Shown: piece by piece, positions 8,617 to 16,592 of the stretch | How the letters are laid out: each line of letters begins with the position of its first letter | Position numbering within the stretch: the stretch's first letter is position 1 | Source: JBFXAM01 sp050184295 | Lineage (GTDB): Bacteria; Planctomycetota; Phycisphaerae; UBA1845; Fen-1342 | Assembly: GCA_050184295.1 (NCBI GenBank) | Contig: JBFXAM010000003.1 | Location: 1-64,000 of the forward strand | Reading direction: 5' to 3' | Length of the DNA stretch: 64,000 bases | The notes under the pieces: generated by a model | Seen by the model: the letters and a program-made list of their open reading frames with translations, nothing else | What the model was told of the DNA's origin: nothing | The model's database searches: none | Position numbers and translations under genes: made by a program

Positions 8617-9711
8617 TCAGCGCGGCAGCGCTTCCTCGAACGCGCGGGTGAGCGTGTCCACGTCGAGCGTGCGCGGGTCGGCCGTGCTCGCGGGCCCGCG
8701 TGCCGCCGGCTCGCGGTCGAGCGTGCGAACTTGCGCCGCGTCGGCGGTCGCGGTGAAGTTCACGCGCCGCGCCTCGTCCCAATAGCGCCCCGCGTTAAAT
8801 TCGAATCCCGCCCGCATGACGAGTTCGGCCACCAGTCCCGCCATGATCGCGATGAATCCGAGCACGAACAGCAGCAGCCCGACCAAGGGCGCCTTGCCCC
8901 AGAACGCGGCCCACGGATCGCGCGCGTAGATCGCGTTCAGCACCGCGAAGCCGAAGCACCCCGCGGTCCCCAGCCAGGTCCACTGCGTGATCTTGCCGAA
9001 GAAGTGGATCGGCTTCGTGCGATAGCGCTGCAACATCCGCACGAGCAGCAAGTCGAGCAGCACGCGGACGATGCGCCCGTAGCCATACTTGCTCTTGCCG
9101 GCTTCGCGCGCGTGATGGTTGACGACCATCTCGTGAATTCGCGCACCGTGCATCGACGTGTAGATCGGGATGAAGCGGTGCATCTCGCCGAAGAGCCGCG
9201 CGTCGCGAACGACGTGCGCGCGATACGCCTTCAGCGTGCAGCCGTAGTCGTGCAGCTTCACGCCGGTGACGCGTCCGATGAGGGTGTTCGCGACGCGCGA
9301 GACGCGGGTTCGCAGCCACGAGTCCTTGCGATCCTGGCGCCAGCCGCTGACGACGTCATAGCCCTGTTCGAGTTTGTCAACGAGCCGCTCGACGTCGGCG
9401 GGGTCGTTCTGGCCGTCGCCGTCGAGCGGCACGATCACGTCCGCGCGCGCGGCCCAGAAGCCCGCCATCAGCGCCGCCGTCTGTCCGAAATTGCGGGAGA
9501 AGTGTATGACGCGGATGCGCGCGTCCTGCCGCGCGAATTCGTCGAGCAGGGCGCCGGTGCGGTCGCGGCTGCCGTCATTCACGAAGATGAGCTCGAACGA
9601 GCGGCGCTGCGACCCGAGCGATGCGAGAAAACCCGGAACGACGACGCGGACGCTCTCCTCTTCGTTGAACATCGGAACCACGACGGATACCTGCGGACGA
9701 CTCGCCGTCAT
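8617..9711 (-). CDS. Family 2 glycosyltransferase with two C-terminal membrane helices
   Basis: A 364-aa GT-A fold enzyme like the dolichol/undecaprenyl-phosphate sugar transferases (GtrB, ArnC, DPM1 type), which move a sugar from a nucleotide donor to a polyprenyl phosphate on the inner membrane face. Visible are VSVVVPMFNEEES (residues 8-20), FVNDGSRD (43-50), FSRNFGQTAA (71-80), the metal-binding PLDGDGQNDP (95-104), and two membrane segments near 244-262 and 276-297. ATG 9711 fits the usual N-terminus of the family; the upstream in-frame extension is Arg/Gly-rich. The sugar cannot be told from sequence. It diverges from 9866-10315. Confidence 0.9.
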   Translation of the reverse strand: MTASRPQVSVVVPMFNEEESVRVVVPGFLASLGSQRRSFELIFVNDGSRDRTGALLDEFARQDARIRVIHFSRNFGQTAALMAGFWAARADVIVPLDGDGQNDPADVERLVDKLEQGYDVVSGWRQDRKDSWLRTRVSRVANTLIGRVTGVKLHDYGCTLKAYRAHVVRDARLFGEMHRFIPIYTSMHGARIHEMVVNHHAREAGKSKYGYGRIVRVLLDLLLVRMLQRYRTKPIHFFGKITQWTWLGTAGCFGFAVLNAIYARDPWAAFWGKAPLVGLLLFVLGFIAIMAGLVAELVMRAGFEFNAGRYWDEARRVNFTATADAAQVRTLDREPAARGPASTADPRTLDVDTLTRAFEEALPR

Positions 9712-9865
9712 GCGCTGCAAACCTCGCTCGGGACACCGCACCAGCCGGCGGCCCGCGCCGCCCGGCCCCAAAACCCGGTAGTATAACCGCTGCCGGGTCG
9801 CACGACCCGACCCGCGGCGGGCGCCGGGCCCGCCGCTCCGCACGCCTCGCGACGGACCCACGGCC

Positions 9866-10315
9866 GTGAATTACCAGAGTCCCCTGCGGTACGACCCATC
9901 GCGAATGCACGCGGCCGCGATCTATTGCTCCGACGGTCGCGTGGGTGAGCACTTTGACGACTTTCTCCACAACGGCCTCGCGCTGCCGCGTTACGATCGG
10001 CTTTGCCTTCCAGGCGGGCCGGCGTGTCTGGCGGGACACCCGCAGGCGCATCTCGAGGAACAGGGCGTGCTCGACGAATTGCAGTTTCTCGTCGACGTGC
10101 ACAAGCTCAAGCGCGTCGTGCTGATCGCCCATCAGGGCTGCGCTTTCTACGCGACGCGCCTGGAGCTGAAAGAGCCGCGACTCGAGCTCGTGCAGCGGGC
10201 TGACCTCGTGCGGGCGGCGGCGTTCGTCCATCGCGTCACCGGGCTCAACGCGATCGGCGCCTATTTCGCGCGGCTGAGCGACGGGCGGATGACGTTTGAG
10301 CCGGTCGAGGTGTGA
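9866..10315 (+). CDS. Small beta-carbonic-anhydrase-like protein
   Basis: 149 residues with the arrangement of beta-carbonic anhydrase zinc ligands: Cys and Asp in IYCSDGRVGEHFDDF (C-x-D-x-R) and His and Cys in LIAHQGCAFY (H-x-x-C). Beta-CAs reversibly hydrate CO2 using this Cys/His/Cys zinc site with the Asp-Arg dyad. The protein is shorter than typical enzymes (about 190-230 aa) and the region between the motifs has PGGPACLAGH instead of the usual dimer-interface helix, so it may be a divergent member with another role. GTG 9866 is the annotated start; ATG 9905 is an alternative, and neither has a good Shine-Dalgarno sequence. Confidence 0.7.
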   Translation: MNYQSPLRYDPSRMHAAAIYCSDGRVGEHFDDFLHNGLALPRYDRLCLPGGPACLAGHPQAHLEEQGVLDELQFLVDVHKLKRVVLIAHQGCAFYATRLELKEPRLELVQRADLVRAAAFVHRVTGLNAIGAYFARLSDGRMTFEPVEV

Positions 10316-10755
10316 GGGCGTCGCGCGGGTCGCCGCCGCCGCGAGTGGAGCGAACGCGGCGATTGACGGCGCCGGTCCGAACGAGCGGCGGTGTAAGTCG
10401 GGTGCGTCGCGCCGGTCCCCTGCGTCGCGGCGGAACCCGTGTTTGGCGCACGGGCTTCCGATTTGCCATCCTGCGCGAGATACCCCCCGGGCGGCCGGGA
10501 TGTCGGCGATTCCCGTAGCTCGGTGTCCGCCGGGGAGTTAGAATGACGTATCCGGCTCCGGCCCGTGGGCGGAAGTCGCCGGCCGAGCGGGATGTGTGCG
10601 GTGCGCGGCGGCCTGGGCTCCGGCGCCGCGGGGAAGAAATCATCGGAATCGCCGACGGCTGCAATGCGATCGGCGCAGCGCATCGGCGCCGTCGGCGAGC
10701 GGCGCCCCGCCGGGCCGGGTTGGAACACCGTTGGACTGCGACGAGGACCTGAATC
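10316..10755. other. Intergenic region upstream of pilT
   Basis: These 440 bp contain no reading frame with believable composition. A TAGAAT that could act as a -10 box occurs near 10540 but has no good -35 at 16-18 nt. The region ends with GAGGA just before the pilT start. Confidence 0.4.
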
Positions 10756-11949
10756 ATGGCGGGTGAAGTACTGGACATGCCGGTCGAGCAGGAGAGCTCC
10801 GCGCTGGCCGCCGAGGCGAAGAAAGAGCCGTTTCTCAACAAGTACTTCAAGGCGGTCATCAAGATGAAGGTCTCGGACCTTCACCTGAAGGCCGACTTTC
10901 CGCCTGCGGTCCGTGTGAAGGGCGTCTCCGGCGGGCGCTCGAAGGGCGCGATCCGGCCGCTGACGGGCGGCGTGCTGACGCATGAGCAGATTCTGAACGG
11001 CATCATGGAGGTCATCAACGATAAGCAGAAGGCGCTCTTTGAAGAGAAGGGCGCGATCGACTTCGCCTACGACGTCGGCGTGCAAGGCGACGCGGACCGA
11101 TTCCGCGTGAATGCGTTCCTGCAGCGCGGCAAGCTCTCGGTGGCGGCCCGCCGCGTGACGCGGGAGATCAAGCGCTTCGATCAGCTCTTCCTGCCCGAAT
11201 CGCTGGCGAAGATCTGCCAGTTTCGCGAAGGGGTCGTGCTGCTGGCGGGCGTCACCGGCTCCGGCAAGTCGACGACCATCGCGGCGATGCTCGACTGGAT
11301 CAACGAGCGCGAAAATGTCCACATCGTGACGATCGAAGACCCGATCGAGTATCTGTTCACCGACAAGAAGGCGCGCATCAACCAGCGCGAGGTCGGCATC
11401 GACGTGCCGAGCTTCCACGACGCGCTGAAGTACCTGATGCGCGAAGACCCGGACGTCGTGCTGGTCGGCGAGATGCGCGACCTGGAGACGTTTGCCGCCG
11501 CTATTCACGCGGCCGAGACCGGCCACCTGGTTTTCGGCACGATTCACGCCTCCAGTGCCTCGCAGACCATCTCGCGGATTCTGGACCTGTTCCCGGCGCA
11601 GGAGCGCCGCTCGATGCGTCAGGCGCTGGAATTCAACCTCAAGTCGGTGATCTGCCAGAAGCTGGTCAAGAGCGTCAGCCCGCTCACGCCGGTCGTGCCG
11701 ACGATCGAGGTCATGATCTCGAATCCGTCGATCCGCAAGCTGATCCGCGAGGAGCGCGACAACGAACTCATTGACGTGATTCGCGCCAGCTACGACGATG
11801 GCATGGTGGATTTCACCGAGAACCTGCGGCGGCTGGTGGAGACGGGTTTTATCGATCACGCGACGGCGTACGAGGCGGCCCCGAACCCGGACGAGCTCAA
11901 GATGGCGCTGAAGGGCATCCGCTCGGTGTCGGCGTCGATTCTCGGATAA
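10756..11949 (+). CDS. pilT: PilT/PilU-type retraction ATPase
   Basis: A 397-aa hexameric motor ATPase of the secretion-superfamily type, which in pilus systems drives fibre disassembly and retraction at the inner membrane. Walker A GVTGSGKS (residues 165-172), Asp box VTIEDPIEY, Walker B PDVVLVGEMRD and His box TGHLVFGTIHA are all intact. SIRKLIREERDNEL near residue 330 resembles the AIRNLIRE motif typical of PilT. An N-terminal extension of about 25 residues precedes the PAS-like N-domain. ATG 10756 has GAGGA upstream. Next come, with gaps of 30 and 6 bp, the degenerate PilB homologue and the CvpA-fusion gene, suggesting one operon. Confidence 0.92.
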   Translation: MAGEVLDMPVEQESSALAAEAKKEPFLNKYFKAVIKMKVSDLHLKADFPPAVRVKGVSGGRSKGAIRPLTGGVLTHEQILNGIMEVINDKQKALFEEKGAIDFAYDVGVQGDADRFRVNAFLQRGKLSVAARRVTREIKRFDQLFLPESLAKICQFREGVVLLAGVTGSGKSTTIAAMLDWINERENVHIVTIEDPIEYLFTDKKARINQREVGIDVPSFHDALKYLMREDPDVVLVGEMRDLETFAAAIHAAETGHLVFGTIHASSASQTISRILDLFPAQERRSMRQALEFNLKSVICQKLVKSVSPLTPVVPTIEVMISNPSIRKLIREERDNELIDVIRASYDDGMVDFTENLRRLVETGFIDHATAYEAAPNPDELKMALKGIRSVSASILG

Positions 11950-11979
11950 GCGCCGCGGCGCGCGGCCCTGGGAGCACTC

Positions 11980-13722
11980 ATGCCGGTCGAATGGCTGGAC
12001 TTGTTGGCGCAGACGCCGGCCTCCGCGGTGTACATCAACCCGTGGAAGCTGCTGGCGATGACGTTCGGCTTCACGATCTGGGCGCTCTTCGCCCAGTGGG
12101 TCGACAAGGACACGGTCGCGGTCAACACCTACCGTGTGCTGTGGAACCTGGTGTTCGTTTCGGTCGGCGCGGTCGCACTGGCGGTGATGCTGCTGGTGCC
12201 CGAATTCGCGATCGGGTTCCCGGTCTACATGGGCGTCACACTCATCCTCTACATCGTCTACGTCGTGCACCGCAACGGACTCGTGAAGGAAGAGGACAAG
12301 GCCTTCACCCCCGCTCACATCGCCAGGGTGATGAAAGAGGGCATCCGCGGCAAGAAAAAGAAGGAAGTCGAAGTCAAGGAGCGTGTTCGCCTCACCGGGC
12401 CCGGCAAGAAGGTCATCGCGATTCCCGAGGACGAGGTCGCCCGCGAGCAATACCGCGTCACGCAGGATCTCCTGTTCGACGCCCTCTGGCGCCGTGCCGC
12501 GCTCGTCGAGATCACGCCTGCGGGCCAGACCGCGAAGGTCGTCTACACCGTCGACAGCGTTCCCACGCCGCGCGAGCCGCTGCCGCGCCCCGACGCGGAC
12601 GGCGTTGTACAGTTCCTCAAGCAGGCTGCCGGGCTGAACCTCGAGGAGCGCCGCAAGCCGCAGTCGTCCAAGATGATGGCCGCGGTCGGCGACACGAAGA
12701 CCGAGCTGCACGTGAAGACCGACGGATCGACCGCCGGCGAGAAGCTCCTGCTGCGTTTTGTCGGTTCGGAGAAGTCGTACAAGACGACTGACCTTGGATT
12801 TACCGAGAAGCAGTTGGAGCTCGTGCAGGCGAGCATCGTCCAGGCGCCCAAGGGCCTTGTGCTGGTCACGGCGCCGCCGGGACAGGGCCTCACGACGACG
12901 ACCTACTCCTTCGCGCGCAGCCACGACGCGTTTCTCCAGAACATCCAGATGCTCGAGTTCGCGCGCGACCTCGAGGTCGACAACATCACGCAGCACCTGT
13001 TCACGCCGGGCGCCGACAAGACGTTCTTCCAGGAGTTCCAGAAGGTCGTCCGCACCGATCCCGACGTGCTCGTTCTGCCCGAGATCCGCGACCGCGAGAC
13101 CGCGGCGCTCGCGTGCGAGGCGGCCGGCCACAAGCAGAAGGTCTACGTCGCGCTGCCGGCGCTCGACGTACTCGACGCGCTCCGCCGCTGGATGAAGCTC
13201 GTCGGCGACAACGCGGTTGCGTCCAAGAGCCTCATTGCGGTCGTCAACCAGCGGCTCGTCCGCAAACTCTGCACCGAGTGCAAACAGCCGTACAAACCCG
13301 ACGCGACCCAGCTCCGCAAGATGAACATGCCCGCGGACAAGGTGCTCTACCGTGCCCCCGAGCCGCAGTATGACAAGCACGGGAATCCGATCGTCTGCCA
13401 GACCTGCCACGGTTCGAGTTACTACGGGCTGACGGCGGCGTTTGACATTCTGCCGGTCGACAACGCCTTTCGCGCGGTGCTCGGCAAGGCCAAGAGCTTC
13501 GCCGAAATTCAGTCGCACGCGCAGAAGCTCGGCATCGGCATCCAGCAACAAGCGCTGCAAAAAGTCTTCGACGGCGTCACGAGCATCCAGGAAGTCGTGC
13601 GCGCCACCAAGCCACCGTCGCCGCCGGCGCCCTCCCCGGGCGCCGCCGGGCCCGGCGCGCCGCCGGGCGGCACGCCGCCGAAGTCCAAGCCCACCGGCCC
13701 GACCGCCCAGCCAGCGAGGTGA
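11980..13722 (+). CDS. Membrane-anchored degenerate PilB/GspE-type ATPase
   Basis: 580 aa. Residues about 26-96 form three membrane helices, absent from normal GspE/PilB. The rest follows the PilB/GspE order: N2-like domain, then KGLVLVTAPPGQGLTTTT (residues 291-308) at the Walker A position, PDVLVLPEIRDRETA (361-375) at Walker B, and a two-pair Cys zinc motif (CTEC 431-434, CQTC 473-476). The Walker A lysine is Leu304; the Walker B glycine is Pro367; the TLHTN histidine box is replaced by VALPALDV. It should therefore bind or hydrolyse ATP poorly or not at all. A scaffold or regulatory partner of the neighbouring PilT is inferred. The C-terminus is a Pro/Ala/Gly tail. Confidence 0.85.
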   Translation: MPVEWLDLLAQTPASAVYINPWKLLAMTFGFTIWALFAQWVDKDTVAVNTYRVLWNLVFVSVGAVALAVMLLVPEFAIGFPVYMGVTLILYIVYVVHRNGLVKEEDKAFTPAHIARVMKEGIRGKKKKEVEVKERVRLTGPGKKVIAIPEDEVAREQYRVTQDLLFDALWRRAALVEITPAGQTAKVVYTVDSVPTPREPLPRPDADGVVQFLKQAAGLNLEERRKPQSSKMMAAVGDTKTELHVKTDGSTAGEKLLLRFVGSEKSYKTTDLGFTEKQLELVQASIVQAPKGLVLVTAPPGQGLTTTTYSFARSHDAFLQNIQMLEFARDLEVDNITQHLFTPGADKTFFQEFQKVVRTDPDVLVLPEIRDRETAALACEAAGHKQKVYVALPALDVLDALRRWMKLVGDNAVASKSLIAVVNQRLVRKLCTECKQPYKPDATQLRKMNMPADKVLYRAPEPQYDKHGNPIVCQTCHGSSYYGLTAAFDILPVDNAFRAVLGKAKSFAEIQSHAQKLGIGIQQQALQKVFDGVTSIQEVVRATKPPSPPAPSPGAAGPGAPPGGTPPKSKPTGPTAQPAR

Positions 13723-13728
13723 TCCGCA

Positions 13729-15507
13729 ATGGTGCTGAATATCTTTGCCGTGTTGTTCGTGATCGTGCTGACGTGCTTTCACTCGATCTTCGGGCTGTTC
13801 AGCGGCCTGATCAACGTCGTGTGCTCGATCCTCTCGCTGTGTGTGGCGTTCGGCTTTTTCGAGGCGCTCGGCAACTGGATCGGAAAGGACTTCGAGCTGC
13901 ACACGGCGTATGTCTACCCGATCACGCTCCTGCTGCTCTTCATCGGGACACTGGTCGCGACGCGCGCGCTGGCGGACAATCTCATCCGCGGCAACGTGCG
14001 CGTGCCGATGTACGTCGATTGGGTCGGCGGCGGCGTGTGCGGCTTCATCAACGCCCAGATCGCCGTGGGGATCCTCATCGTCGGGTTCTTCATGCTGCCG
14101 TTCGGTGACCGGGTCATGATGTTCCAGCGCTACGAGCGCACCGAGGAGAAGGCCAACAACCGCTTCGTTTACGAGCGCAACAGCGTCTGGTTCAGCCCGG
14201 ATGGCTTTGCGGTCGGTCTGTTCAACCTGCTGAGCAGCGGCTCGGCCCGCGGCGGCACGACGCTGGCGTCGGTCTACCCCAGCTTCACGGACTGGGTTTC
14301 GTGGACCGGCAACACCGTGCAACACGAGTCGCTCGTCGCGCCGCTCCGCGACAAGAAGGGCGGCGACGGCTTCCAGTCGCTGACGGTCAACTCGTGGTGG
14401 GAGCAGCCCGCGGGACTCGAAGCCCGCTATCGCACCAACATCCCCACGAAGATGAACCCCGACGCGAAGTACGAACCGCTGACGCTTGCGCCGTCCGCCG
14501 GCATGCGCCTCATCGGCATGCAGCTCGCGCTCGCACACAACGGTGGCGACCGCGGCGCGGGCACAGCCAATGCGTCGCATCGATTTCGTCCGACGATGTT
14601 TCGCCTGGTCGGCGACACCGACCGCGGCGCGATGCAGGTTTTTCCGATCGCGATCAACGGCGCCGATCCGAACGTCGAAGGCGCGCTGCGCGCCGTCGAT
14701 CCCGATTCGAGCTTCTCGGTCGAGGTCGATTTCGAGAAGCCCGACACGCCGATCGACCTGTATTTCGAGACGCCGACCGACTTCCGCCCGCGCTTCCTCG
14801 AATACCGCCGCTTTGCGCGCGCCCCGGTGACCGAAGATCAAATGGTCAAGCAGCCCGCCGGCCGCGACCTCAAGCTGATGACGCCCGAGCGCAAGCGCGA
14901 GTTCGAGCAGCTCAAGCAGATGGGCTTCATCGGCATCACCATCAGCCCGTCCGGCGACACCGACGCGCTGCCGTTTCCGATGAATCCGTCCATTCTGCGC
15001 AATTCGGAGGCGACGGTCTCCGGCGAGCTGTTCGTCTCCGGACACGTCGCCGGGCCCAAGTCGCAGTTCGAGTATCAGCAGGGCCAGCCGACCCGCATGG
15101 AGAAAATCCGCATCCCCGAAGGGAAGCGCATTCTTCAGGTCCGATTCCGACCGCGCCAGGCGTTCACGCTCGCCGGACAGGTCTTCAACTTTGTCGGCAG
15201 CACGATCAACCAGTACTACGCGGTCGACAGCAATGGAACGCGCCATCGCCTGGCGGGCTATTACGGCATGGTGAAGCGCGGCGGGCAGGACTTCTTCGAG
15301 ATGTATCTCGCCCCGGAAGCGGACGATCCGACCAATCGCGGCATGCTCGACTTCAAGCAGATCCGCGGCCCGGAGCTGCGCGACGGCTTCGATTCCGAGA
15401 TCGGCCTGTTCTTTTACGTGCCGCCGGGGACCACCATCGTCCGCGTGGTGAACCAGACCGGCGGCGGCGTCGACGTCGCGTTCACGACGGGCGGCGGCGG
15501 CGGCTGA
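13729..15507 (+). CDS. CvpA-family membrane protein with large exported domain
   Basis: 592 aa. The first 125 residues hold four hydrophobic helices with the spacing of CvpA (colicin V production) proteins, e.g. NIFAVLFVIVLTCF, SGLINVVCSILSLCVAFGFF, YPITLLLLFIGTLVATRA and VCGFINAQIAVGILIVGFFML. A soluble domain of about 460 residues follows, not recognised, with beta-rich composition and a Gly-rich end. CvpA homologues affect envelope traits and secretion of small peptides, but their biochemistry is unclear. ATG 13729 follows AGGTGA that overlaps the stop of the pseudo-PilB gene, so translation is probably coupled and the products likely work together. Confidence 0.75.
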   Translation: MVLNIFAVLFVIVLTCFHSIFGLFSGLINVVCSILSLCVAFGFFEALGNWIGKDFELHTAYVYPITLLLLFIGTLVATRALADNLIRGNVRVPMYVDWVGGGVCGFINAQIAVGILIVGFFMLPFGDRVMMFQRYERTEEKANNRFVYERNSVWFSPDGFAVGLFNLLSSGSARGGTTLASVYPSFTDWVSWTGNTVQHESLVAPLRDKKGGDGFQSLTVNSWWEQPAGLEARYRTNIPTKMNPDAKYEPLTLAPSAGMRLIGMQLALAHNGGDRGAGTANASHRFRPTMFRLVGDTDRGAMQVFPIAINGADPNVEGALRAVDPDSSFSVEVDFEKPDTPIDLYFETPTDFRPRFLEYRRFARAPVTEDQMVKQPAGRDLKLMTPERKREFEQLKQMGFIGITISPSGDTDALPFPMNPSILRNSEATVSGELFVSGHVAGPKSQFEYQQGQPTRMEKIRIPEGKRILQVRFRPRQAFTLAGQVFNFVGSTINQYYAVDSNGTRHRLAGYYGMVKRGGQDFFEMYLAPEADDPTNRGMLDFKQIRGPELRDGFDSEIGLFFYVPPGTTIVRVVNQTGGGVDVAFTTGGGGG

Positions 15508-15625
15508 TCGCGTCGCGCCCGCGCGCGGGAACCGCCGCATTCCAATGGCCGGAATCGCCTTCAATTCGGCGCAGCGCTGCGCCGCAAGCGGCGAGCTTTC
15601 GGCTGCGCCGCGGGGAGACTGACGC

Positions 15626-16528
15626 GTGCCCGAAAGCGCCGAACGCCGCGCCGCGATGCACGCGACCGACACGGTCGTCGCGCCGCCGCTCAATCGCGTC
15701 GCGATCATGGGCTCGCCGCAGAAGTCCGCGGCCGCCGAGACGATGGTCCGCCTGCGCCGCTGGCTCGACGACCGCGTCGCCGTTGTTTTTGCCGAACAGA
15801 CTTTCGACAGCAGCGCGGTCCTCGCTCACAAACCCGATGTGCTGATCGTCCTCGGCGGCGACGGCACACTCATCACCGCGGTGCACGGGCTGGGCGAAAC
15901 GCAGGTGCCGATTCTCGGCGTGAACCTCGGCAAGCTGGGCTACCTGGCCGAGTTCACGATCGAGCAGTTGGAGCGCGAGGGGGAGTTTCTCTTCAAGACC
16001 GGCCTGCCGCTCGTCCGTCGCGCGATGCTCGACGTGCGCCACACGGGCGCCGACGGCACGAGTTTCCGCACGCTGGCGGTGAACGACTGCGTCGTGCTGG
16101 CCGGTCCGCCTTATCGCATCGTCGAGGTGCGCGTCGACGTGGACGCCGACCTGGTGGCGCACGTGCGCGGCGACGGGCTGATCATCGCGAGCTCGTCGGG
16201 CTCGACCGCGCACAACTTGTCGGCCGGCGGGCCGATCCTCGACCCCACCGATGACTCTTTCGTGCTCACGCCGATCTGCCCCCACGGCCTCACGTATCGC
16301 CCGCTGGTCATGCGGTCAAATCGCGAGATCAACATCTCCGCGACCCAGGCCAACGCCGGCACGACCGTTGTCATTGACGGCCAGACTGCGCGGCCCTACC
16401 GACTCGCTGACAAACTCACGATCTCGCGCTACCCCGCGGATTTTCAGCTCGTGCGCAATCCGCGACACTCCATCTGGCACGCGCTCCGCCGCAAGCTGAA
16501 GTGGGGCGACGGCCCGCAGCGCGGCTGA
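15626..16528 (+). CDS. nadK: NAD kinase
   Basis: A 300-aa ATP-NAD kinase that phosphorylates NAD to NADP in the cytoplasm. Diagnostic motifs are VLGGDGTLITAVH, ILGVNLGKLGYLAEF, VNDCVV (the NE/ND motif), RGDGLIIASSSGSTAHNLSAGGPI and TPICPHGLTYRPLV. GTG 15626 is preceded by GGGGAGA at good spacing; ATG 15656 is a downstream alternative that loses ten non-conserved residues. It follows the CvpA-fusion gene by 118 bp and converges on the matrixin-like protease gene. Confidence 0.93.
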   Translation: MPESAERRAAMHATDTVVAPPLNRVAIMGSPQKSAAAETMVRLRRWLDDRVAVVFAEQTFDSSAVLAHKPDVLIVLGGDGTLITAVHGLGETQVPILGVNLGKLGYLAEFTIEQLEREGEFLFKTGLPLVRRAMLDVRHTGADGTSFRTLAVNDCVVLAGPPYRIVEVRVDVDADLVAHVRGDGLIIASSSGSTAHNLSAGGPILDPTDDSFVLTPICPHGLTYRPLVMRSNREINISATQANAGTTVVIDGQTARPYRLADKLTISRYPADFQLVRNPRHSIWHALRRKLKWGDGPQRG

Positions 16529-16592
16529 GCCGTCACCCTCCGTTCCGCCGCGCACCACGCGTCGAACGTCCGCGCGGGCTGAAACCCGGGAC

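Noticed and set aside
9780..9810. TATA-like sequence and CGGGTCG/CGACCCG inverted repeat between the glycosyltransferase and carbonic-anhydrase-like genes
   Set aside because: The -10 candidates lack a partner -35, and the stem has a 2-nt loop that is too tight; support too weak for a feature.
11980..13722. Leu for Lys in Walker A as a sequencing error
   Set aside because: Walker B and the histidine box are also degenerate, so a single base error does not explain it.
10261..15708. 1815-codon open frame on the minus strand opposite pilT, pseudo-PilB and the CvpA-fusion gene
   Set aside because: It is the antisense shadow of GC-rich third positions: His/Arg/Asp-rich, no domain, crosses four well-supported genes.
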